Source: Metallyticus violacea
Lineage: Eukaryota > Arthropoda > Insecta > Mantodea > Metallyticidae
Direction: 5' to 3'
NCBI GenBank assembly: GCA_030762175.1
Contig: CM060831.1
Coordinates: 33,066,501 to 33,130,500 of the forward strand
Length of the DNA stretch: 64,000 nt
In this document: positions 55,933-64,000 of the stretch, one piece after another
Position numbering within the stretch: position 1 is the stretch's first letter
Layout: the number at the start of each line of letters is the position of its first letter
The notes under the pieces: model-generated
What the model was told of the DNA's origin: nothing
Databases searched by the model: none
The model's input: only the letters and a program-made list of their open reading frames with translations
Made by a program: the position numbers and the translations under genes

Positions 55933-56592
55933 GCGCTTGGGAACCAAGTAACGCCTCCTTTCACGAATGGCAGCGGAGAAAACCGAGCCCAACTACAGTC
56001 AACTAATGTAGGTGGATAATTACTATACTCTACAAGTTAAAGTGGTTAGAAAGAGCGTCGTACTATCAACGTGAAAGTAGTGAATTCGCTACCACCATTG
56101 ATCTTTTTTTTTTTTTTAATCTTCATAATTTCTCTGCAGCTGCCTTAATATAATAAATGTTACCTTTTTTAGAAATAACAATGCGTAGAAAAATTACACT
56201 GTTAACGTATAAGTTGCAAATTTTGGTTCGGGTAAGTCAGATTAGCTTAACTTAAGTTAAAAAAAATAATTCCACAACTTATACTTTAAAAGTGTATGCG
56301 TTTTGCTGTATCAAGTAGTTCCCTTGCATTTTACTTTGCTATGTGATAGTTTTCCATGTGATTTCACTGTATATTGAATGTGTAACTATTAACATGCATC
56401 CTAAAAAGTTAATTGTTTGTATTCCATTGCTTCCTTCTGTGCGTTACGACTGTTATATCCGCTTGTATTTATTGAATTAATAGTACAACTTTCCGCATTC
56501 ATGCAGTCCTTCCTCGATTTTCTCCTCTCCCTCCCCTGCCGTTCTGAAAGAAGGCGTGACTTGGTTCCCATGCGCAGCAGGGTGTACGGATA
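55933..56592. mobile_element. MITE with TIRs of about 60 bp, unclassified
   Basis: The left arm reads TGCTGCGCTTGGGAACCAAG, then tAACGCCTCCTTTC. The rc of the right arm reads TGCTGCGCATGGGAACCAAG, then tcACGCCTTCTTTC. The similarity continues to a ccgctgcc/ttttctcc segment (about 55933-55990 and 56518-56590). The two arms enclose about 540 bp without a transposase frame. A clear target duplication was not found, so the superfamily is unknown. Inside, 56040-56105 carries a weak tRNA-like segment followed by a T run, possibly a SINE inserted later. Confidence 0.8.
56040..56120 (+). mobile_element. weak tRNA-like SINE head inside the MITE
   Basis: gtggttagaaagagcgtcgt resembles an A box and gtgaattcgctaccacc a degraded B box. 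A run of 15 T follows at 56105-56119. The evidence is slight. Confidence 0.3.
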
Positions 56593-57190
56593 AGTCCAAA
56601 CGACCGATTATCGCTGCTGGAGAGTGTCTATATGAGGGCATTATTACTTCAATTGATATATTGTTTTATGTTAAAATAACTGCAACTTTTCACATATAAT
56701 ATATATAATATATGTGAATTATATATAGTTTCACTATAATTATCTAATAGTATTTTTAAATATTTAATTCAATTTTGAGTGGGAAGGAGTTGTAGCATAG
56801 AGTGCTTGCTGTTTATTAACAGTAATATTAAAACTTCGTAAACCCTGTACTGTTACTTACAATGCAAATTAGCACCCTTAAGGACCAGTTGAAAAAGAAA
56901 ACACTCGAAATTCTGTCAAACGCAAAGCATCACCGTTGGAGCAAAATAACTGACAAATCACTGAATGAGATTCTTATCCATTACTTTCTCTTCTCAGAAT
57001 TACGGAGCAAGTACTATAATTCATCATGTACGTTCTTTGATTAAAAAAAGAATTACTCATCCCCAGATTGTACGTGTCGATCAGAGAACTTCCAGGACTC
57101 TCGTAAACGCTGTATTTACAACTCGTATACAGCGACTGCACACTGCAGTGGGCGTCTTGCTTATAAACACAATGGTTCCAATCATAAGCG
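56593..57190. other. AT-rich stretch, unassigned
   Basis: It includes a palindromic tatataatatatataatata tract near 56695-56715. A 60-codon frame at 56862-57044 lacks a domain. Confidence 0.4.
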
Positions 57191-57193
57191 TCA

Positions 57194-57280
57194 GGAAATA
57201 AAACACTAGCCGAGCGGTTTAGAAGACATTGCTCTCTAGGTAAGCTCCTGGGCTCAAATTCCATACATTTTTGTTTCATT
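57194..57280 (+). mobile_element. tRNA-like SINE head (Leu/Ser type)
   Basis: tagccgagcggtttagaaga (A box with a type-II look) and gggctcaaattcc (B box) are spaced as in Leu/Ser tRNAs. They run into a T-rich sequence instead of an acceptor stem. A single copy was seen. Confidence 0.5.
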
Positions 57281-60200
57281 TTTTATTGTTGGTTTTATAA
57301 GTGTATATGTAGGACATCATGTTACCTAAATAACACGTGATATTTAAGCATCATTTGAGTTTTATGACCTTACATATGCACACACAAAAGCGTCATCACA
57401 AACTAACATTTTCTGTACAAATAACTCACTAAATACATTAACAGAAACCGTTTATCTTCTAAAGTGAAAACACTTAGAAATAAACAGAAATTAATATCGG
57501 GTGTATGAACCCTCAGCATGCTCTCAATCTTCGGGGTATAGATGATATCAGATTTCTACAATGGTGTGGACACTGCACACTCTGCCACAGAGCTAACGGA
57601 ACACACACATTATAGTAAATGGGAAAATACTTTATTGTTGACACTTGGGCCTCGTTTATGCCGGCTACGAATCAGGTAACAAAAACGCATTATCGTCAGA
57701 GGCATGACATCATCTACGTTGCACAGTTACAGGGTTAGAAAGTTTAAAATTACCCAGAAGCAAAGCGTTTACAAGGGTGTGCACTAATATATACAAGCAT
57801 TAAGAGTAGTGATTGTGCCTTGAATCACTCTGAAGGATTTTTTTCATCAAAAGCGTACATTTTCTTACGCATACCCGTCGTTTTATACACGCTACCCCGC
57901 GCCACTGCATTCGATTTCAGCTTATGATTTCTGCCGCTAGATGACACTACATAGGTTCGCTGTAGTTAAAGCAAATTTGCCATCATTAAAATGATTTTGA
58001 AATCACAATCCTGGAAAATATTTAAGTTAAAGTGTTCAATTATGTTAGGACATGGAGTTTATGTCATGTATGTAAAATGTGTACTACACCAAGGAATATA
58101 AAATATGTTTTAAATGATAGAGGAGCAGGAATAAAAAGTTGATGGTGATCTTGGAGTGCAACCGCTGAAGATGAATAGCGAGTGACAACAGCGTACTGGC
58201 ACGGCCACATGATAGTAGTCAGAAAGTAATTCTCCCTTCAGCGTCTTTAGTGCATGCAATATACCCCAACTGCTGCAGTAGCTACACAGCCTTCTGGGTG
58301 CTGTATCGAGCAGGACTTAAAAGAGTTTCGCGTTCAACATGACTTAAGCGCGTTTTTGAAAGCTGTCATCAAGGGGATTTTTAAGAAGTTGTTTACAAAT
58401 CTCAACTCATTCCTGAGCCCAATTTCATATGGATGTACTCCTAGAGTTGATTCTCTTTTTCTGGGGACACCTGACAATTGTCAAGGTCCTCTTCTTGCAG
58501 AACTTAATTTTATACAGTTGAAGGTCGTGCAGGGCGTTGCTTAGCTTCATCATTAAACCACTTGAATCAGTTCGATGCTGTTCTCATACTGACAAAATCC
58601 TCCCCCAAGTCGCATATTCTTTGTTAGATTTGGAGAATATATAGTAGATAAATATGCTTAAACTCATCTTAAGCTATTCTTAAAATAATGCCTTCAGGAA
58701 ATATAAACAAATCATCCTTGCCCAGTAACTGAGAGACAAAAGAAGAGGTCATTTATAGGAAAAACCTTTTGGCACTGGAAATGCTGAAAGCATGTGAAAT
58801 GTTCAGAACACTGACAGGATTATTAATGATTTAGATGACGCAATAAGTTTATCCACAACTGTAAATTGGACTGGCAATGGGAATGGGAAACACTCCTTTT
58901 CAGCGGCGCTTCTCCGATGAATGACCTCTTCTACACGGGCCAAGAAACTGTCTTGAGAGGAAGAAAGGGAGTTTCATTTCCCACGATGAGACAACACGGC
59001 ATGCTTACCATTGTGCAGTGTTATTCCGGCGCCTCCAGTTCCGCATTACATCCCCTACTACATTTAATTAAAACTTTAATTCCTGGTTTCCACTTCGCGA
59101 CGCCTCGCTTTTCAGTGCCTGTAATTACATCTCCTGAATGCTTCTGAACAACTGAATGCTCGACCAGTTATCAAACCATGTTAATCAGCAGTTGTCTCTT
59201 TTTTTCCTCCTCCAGTTTTCCAACCGTTGGCACATCTGCCATAGCACCGTGCTTTACTGTATCACATATAAGCATATGGCGGCATCGACTTCAAACTAGG
59301 GGCGCTGTGCGTTCTTCCGTAGAACAACCAGAACTGTCTAACAGTTGTTATATACAGGGTTATTGATACTCCCTGAAACAAACATTTATTTCAAACGCGA
59401 GTAAACTATGCGACGAATCATGTAATTAATACTTAGATACTATAGATTACAAAAGCACACAAAAATAAAATGACTATAAAAGAAAAAGAGACATTTCTCG
59501 ACAACTATATACGAGCGAAAAACATTTTGGTACAGGGTTTTCACTAGACGCTTCGTGAGGTGTTCATTGCAGCAGGGACATCGTGGAATAAACTGAAATA
59601 TTCCAAATTAAATTAAATATGTGGATGCAGCAGGCGGTAGGGAAGGTGAAACTTTAAAATCCAAATTGACAAATGTCGCAAAGTATGGTGGTCTGAAGAA
59701 GGTGAAGGGAAATAGCAAAGTGCTTCAAGTTTATTATGGTCATGTGGAAGTTATACCCAGTTCATAAATATATTATTAGCTTTGTCAGTTTACTTCATTT
59801 GATGTGAAACAACATTTTCTAGGCTCAAGATTAGAAAAATATGCTCGACATTGAAAATATAGAAAGATTATTGTTATAAAGTGTCATACTGGAAACAACT
59901 AAAGAAATTATGGTGTTTATAATAAACCTGCTATTTTGAATATTTTCTCTTATAATGGTTTTATTCTCTATCATGAAACCTGGTAATATAAAAAAATTCG
60001 TATATTCTCAATCTGTTAATGCATATTCTGGTATTTTAAGTGCTATTTTTGTATTTTAAAACTCATAATTGCATGTATATGTTAGGATTTTAAGTGTATG
60101 AGTGCTCAACAATAATAAGAAATAAAGAAATATATTTTGTAATGAAAATACTCTGCAATAATCTACACAGACTACTTAAATTGGGCAATAATGAATCATA

Positions 60201-60340
60201 TGGATCTAGGTGATAGTAGCATTTACAAATAATTTTTATACAAGGATTATAGAGTTAGCAAAATAGTTCTAAGAGTTAGGCTATTTTTAATAAAAAAAGC
60301 TGAGTGAAGAGATTTTGTACATACTTTTTATTATTGGAAA
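57281..60340. other. long unassigned stretch
   Basis: Frames of 62-96 codons (58254-58544, 58866-59147, 59178-59366, all plus) have no recognised domain. GC is moderate around 58850-59130. A tacagggttattgatactcc stretch at 59354 looks like a transposon end, but no partner was found. Confidence 0.35.
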
Positions 60341-60349
60341 TGTTAATCC

Positions 60350-60720
60350 GACTTGAAATATACGGTCACGGATCTCTCGTGGTAGAGGAACCTTAGGGAG
60401 GTCTCCAGGGTATATGGAATCCGAATCCGAATCTATGATCAGAATTTTTCGAGTCAGTTTCTTCATTTTCAACTTATGTCATACACACGGCTGGTGTGAA
60501 AGAACTATTTCCATATATAAATTTACCTCTATATAAGGAATGGATTTATCATAGTAGAGAAACCTTAGGGAGACTCCGTGATATATAGAATCAGATGAAA
60601 GAGTGCGTGGGCCTGTGCTTGTAGGAGAACAAGGTAGCTCAGTTGGTAGAGTGTCAGCCAGGAAAACTGAAATCTGTGGTTCAAAATCCAGTTCGTGACC
60701 CACATTTTCCAATTCTGATT
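60350..60720 (+). mobile_element. tRNA-like SINE (family F) with partial duplication
   Basis: A tRNA-like head lies at 60630-60700: ggtagctcagttggtagag (A box) and ggttcaaaatcc (B box, 60678-60689). A block near 60369-60425 (gtagaggaaccttagggagg, tccagggtatatgg) recurs at 60541-60596 (gtagagaaaccttagggaga, tccgtgatatatag). A ttcttcatttxcaa word follows in each. Part of the element is thus duplicated with about 20% change. It is not a functional tRNA gene: no acceptor stem. Confidence 0.6.
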
Positions 60721-61620
60721 CTTCATTTCCAATTTACATGCTACTAATATGGAAGAACAATATATATAATTGCTTTCCAAAAGGTGCCAAAATTTTATGG
60801 GTTTTAATACTATAGATATTTAGTAATCAGCTATAATTGTTATAATAATTATTCTCACACCAAGTTGCATTGGCTAAGTTCTAAAATGATTATTATTATT
60901 TTTTTGGACAATTTGATTAAGAAAATTACCTTAAAATTCACCTTGAAAGTGGCTTTTACTTAAAACATTTACAATAATCCTTAATTTTTTAAAACTTTGT
61001 AATTCGATGTGTTTAAAAGTTTTATAAGAACTGTAAATCACAAGTATTATGACAAGTTAAATTATATCAGTCTAGTTATAAAAGATGTAGCAACAAGGCT
61101 AACAGAACAAACTAGTTTTTTTAACGCGTGAAATATGTTTGACACATTCAGATAAGATTAAAAGCTTTAAAATTATGTCGTTTAACGCTTTGCTTTTACG
61201 TTTTATAATTCTAAGTATTAAGTAAGGGGAGTATGAAAACGCAGGTTCAAAGAAAAGTGTGTATGATTAGGGAGTTCGTCGACTCTTTTTACTATTGTCA
61301 TTGTCCGTGAGGTTTTACTCCTGTATTTGCTATAGCATGCATCCGCTCCCCAGCTCTTTAAAAGTAGAGATTCACCAGTACCATGTAGTTTTAATAATAA
61401 TATAATAAAATATTATTCTCAAGTTAAACTTTCTTACATTGAGATATCAGTAATGTCATCTGTTCATTACCAATAAGCTTTATCCACAATGCATGTTTGA
61501 TGACGTTGGAATATGACTACACATTTTGTATATCTAAGCATGAATTTTGATATTTCCTTAATGACGAATTAATTGAAACATTGTCACAAAAAAGTAATGC
61601 CCATAGTTCAAGGTGGCGTT
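60721..61620. other. AT-rich stretch, nothing recognised
   Basis: No feature was identified. Confidence 0.5.
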
Positions 61621-61621
61621 C

Positions 61622-61800
61622 TACCGAGAGAGGTGGCTCAGCCGGTAACGCGTTCGGGAATTCCCGCATTCAAATCTCATTAGGGCAGATAACCTAATCT
61701 TGGGATTTTTTCATGGTTTTCCCTGGTCGTTTGGACTAATGCTGGTATGGGGCTTTGCTTTCCATGAAGTTTCTGTTGTTCCATTTCATATCATACATTT
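61622..61800 (+). mobile_element. SINE-C 5' fragment with intact tRNA-like head
   Basis: The head gagagaggtggctcagccgg with a B-box-like attcaaatctcat is followed by ttcatggttttccctggtcg and ttccatttcatatcat. This matches the first 170 bp of the copy at 40385, where the head is eroded. It therefore shows the start of SINE-C. Confidence 0.75.
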
Positions 61801-63129
61801 ATAACGATTTTGAAAGGAAATTAGAAAAGAATGATGCAGGTGAAAAAATTGCTGCTTATCAATTCATTTCCTATGGGAAATTGAAGATACTGGGATCGCA
61901 AGAGCAGTGATCTAAACTTTACTAAACATGCAGAATCTTAATGTCATTAGTAAGCGATGAATGTAAGTAAATATATTAATTCTATCGTATACAGGAGCGA
62001 AAGGCATTTATGAGTTACCTCTTAACCTGAGAAATGTGTATTATTTTGAGGGCTTTTATTTAAATAAATTTTATGTTCATGCAGTTTATTTCTGATATAA
62101 TCGCCGTTTTATTTTGTGCAACATTGCAACATAGGGACTTGCTGTTAATCTTAGCTTCTGCATCCATCATATGAGTAACAACGAACAAAAGATGGTTAAC
62201 AGATACTCCCGGCGTACGATAAACGTTAAAGAATTATTCACAATGAAAATTAGATATTACAAATTGACATCGTTTTTGCATGTTCAGAAATAAACAAACA
62301 GTTGAAATTAGCTATGAAAATATACGCAGCACAAAAACAGTTGCTGACATATTGAAAACACAATATATTTGATTTTTTGGATCTTCAGTATTACATTATA
62401 ATGCAGCAATTAACACTGAAAATGATACACCTCGCTAAGCGTGAAGATGTGGAATATGACGACAAAATAGGCACATGTTAATATGTACAGAAGGAGCTTA
62501 TCCATCCATTTTTCAAATAAATATATAAACGATACGTTAAACAGTAAGCAATTACCGAATCTCTCAAAAATTGTTTCAAAAAAGGAAATATGACACTAAA
62601 ACTTTTTGTTCTAGTCGTCACAAAAATAATTCTGCACAGGTTCCCTTTCACCCGTGAGGGGCTCAATTGTCCAATAACAATGCCCATCACACGAAAACCT
62701 TAAATTTTCGATTTATACGTAAATAGTGATGTCAATTTATCGTATAACTAATCCAAGAAACAGTGTATGATTAATTATTTTACTGGAAACTGGTAAATGT
62801 AAGATCAATTAGAGTATTGCTTACTTAACCCGTATCTTTCACGAAACGTTTTGTTTTCCAATTCTTCAAGATCATTATGCCATGCGTTCCATTTATAGCC
62901 GGGCCATAGATCATGTATATGAGTAGTTTTCTTGCACTGCAGTAACCTCGGTATTATTCCAGTAGCGCACTAGCGGCGAATACCCGCTCAAGGCAAAATT
63001 TATCAAATGTGTTATAATGTGTCAGTTGCTGCCTTCTTTTCGAGCTGTAAAGATTAGAGTTTGTTCATTGTGCATTTCAAAAGTGAATGTTTATTCAAGA
63101 CATATGCGTTGATGTGAATTACATTAAAT
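61801..63129. other. AT-rich stretch, unassigned
   Basis: A 70-codon minus frame at 62478-62690 has no domain. The 200 bp before 63130 may be the 5' part of the transposon that follows. Confidence 0.4.
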
Positions 63130-63800
63130 TATTCTTATTAGTTCACTGAAATGTCTACAGAACAATTCATGCTTGAACAAATAATATACATGTGTAATAC
63201 ATACGTAAAAACCAAACCATGTAGACATGTGTGTAGAAAATTTAAGGACAAATTTTCTGGTATTCCAGTTTCAGATAGAGAAGCTGTTAGGAACTGGTTA
63301 ATAGGTTTAGGACAAAGGGATCCTAAACGCTAAACCTAGGAATCGAAAAAGAAATGTTTTAACAGAGGAAAAAATTGACGAAATTGGTACATCATTCGAA
63401 CGCTCTCCAAAGAAGTCTCTAAGACGTGTTCACAGCAAAGTGAGTATTTCAAAACCTGTGTTCAGAGAGCTACTAAACTTATAACATAGAAACCCCACAG
63501 AGTGACTATAGTTCTTGAATTACAACCTCGCGACGACGAAAAACTAGTAAATTTCTGTAGCTGACTTTTACAAAATATCGTTGACGGTACTGTTGACTCA
63601 CATTTCATAATTTTCTCAGATGGTGTCATTTAAGTAGGAACAATCTCCACAGCCTAGACGGACTTAGGTTAATATAAGAACAGAAATTAACATTACGCAA
63701 GAAAAATATATGCGTGCGAATAGAAATTTCATCCAAAGATGCAAGAAATGTCTGAGCAGTGAAACAGTTGGTCCGATCCACCCTCACCAAAATATAATTA
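63130..63800 (+). pseudogene. DUF4817/DDE_3 transposase remnant
   Basis: From an ATG at 63151 the frame reads MSTEQFMLEQIIYMCNTYVK and CRKFKDKFSGIPVSDREAVR, as in DUF4817 DNA-binding domains. After a stop and frameshift, LTEEKIDEIG-like residues, RSPKKSLRRVHSK and ELQPRDDEKL follow (to about 63545), then NIVDGTVDSHFIIFSDG (63570-63624), the first-catalytic-D block (usually FSDEAW). The middle catalytic part is missing: at 63710 the end motif RANRNFIQRCKKCLSSE already appears. It is an internally deleted inactive copy, probably of the same family as the remnant at 6376. Confidence 0.8.
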
Positions 63801-64000
63801 TCAGCAGCGTATCATCATACTTTGGTATTGTAATTAATAATATAAGTTTGTATCATAAGCTGTAACTGTAACATAGGAATTGTAAATAGAAGCTTTCTTT
63901 GGTGTGTTTCCATTTGTAGCAGCTGGACTGTCAACAGCATCATGAAACCTTTTCAAAATTGCTATAACGGCCGCCCGTGACCTCATTCTCGAGTTTAAAG
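63801..64000. other. unassigned end of window
   Basis: AT-rich DNA with no recognised feature. The right TIR of the preceding element could not be located. Confidence 0.4.

Noticed and set aside
56862..57201. Two overlapping plus frames as a small gene
   Set aside because: No domain, no conserved start context, and the composition does not differ from surrounding AT-rich DNA.
59354..59420. Transposon-end-like tacagggttattgatactcc
   Set aside because: No inverted partner or target duplication was found nearby.
60633..60700. Possible tRNA gene
   Set aside because: The A and B boxes fit, but no acceptor stem pairs, and the sequence lies in a repeat with partial duplication. A SINE head explains it better.
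1..64000. CRISPR array, phage, operon or other prokaryotic system
   Set aside because: No regularly spaced repeats, no tightly packed long ORFs, and pervasive eukaryotic SINEs and mariners.

Overview
This window looks like nuclear DNA from a eukaryote, most likely an insect with a large, repeat-rich genome. It is strongly AT-rich, with abundant microsatellites and homopolymer runs. No open frame above about 160 codons looks like a real gene. Almost everything recognisable is a dead transposable element: tRNA-derived SINEs, mariner/Tc1 relatives, hAT elements and Penelope-like fragments. A cockroach-, termite- or other polyneopteran-like genome is a guess from this repeat mix, not something proved here. 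I found no host protein-coding gene, rRNA, true tRNA gene or CRISPR array that I can support.

Layout, left to right. 0-5 kb: a SINE-A copy abutting a mariner-1 fragment, an LTR-like GC-rich tract, weak mariner tails and a SINE-D. 5-8 kb: the first copy of an unnamed repeat (repeat E), a SINE-C, two microsatellites, and a DDE_3-type transposase remnant cut by a SINE-A. 8.6-14.3 kb: two decayed mariners of one subfamily, the first split by two SINE-Bs, the second bordered by a fold-back SINE-A. 15-22 kb: a dense SINE cluster (families A, B, C and a tRNA-like one), a CpG-rich island and a second mariner-1 copy split by a SINE-B. 22.8-30.9 kb: a full-length mariner-1 with terminal inverted repeats (TIRs), then SINEs, then a full-length mariner-2 lying between two halves of what may be an older mariner. 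31-37.7 kb: mostly AT-rich DNA with short unassigned frames. 37.9-38.7 kb: a clean non-autonomous hAT element with a perfect 8-bp target duplication. 40-46 kb: SINE-C copies, a hAT transposase fragment, and repeat E copy 2. 46.4-54.5 kb: a SINE-A with a twin-priming signature, Penelope-like pieces, a DDE_3 tail and several SINEs. 55.9-56.6 kb: a MITE with TIRs of about 60 bp. 57-64 kb: mostly AT-rich DNA with tRNA-like SINE heads, ending in a DUF4817/DDE_3 transposase remnant.

The elements do not work together as a system; what the window preserves is a nested insertion history. SINE insertions with 11-bp target duplications into mariners, and SINEs inside or beside SINEs, give relative ages. 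The most useful new observations are the hAT MITE, the long-TIR MITE, repeat E with its shared reading frame, and the rearranged SINE-A copies. All family assignments come from reading sequence and remembered family motifs; no database search was possible.
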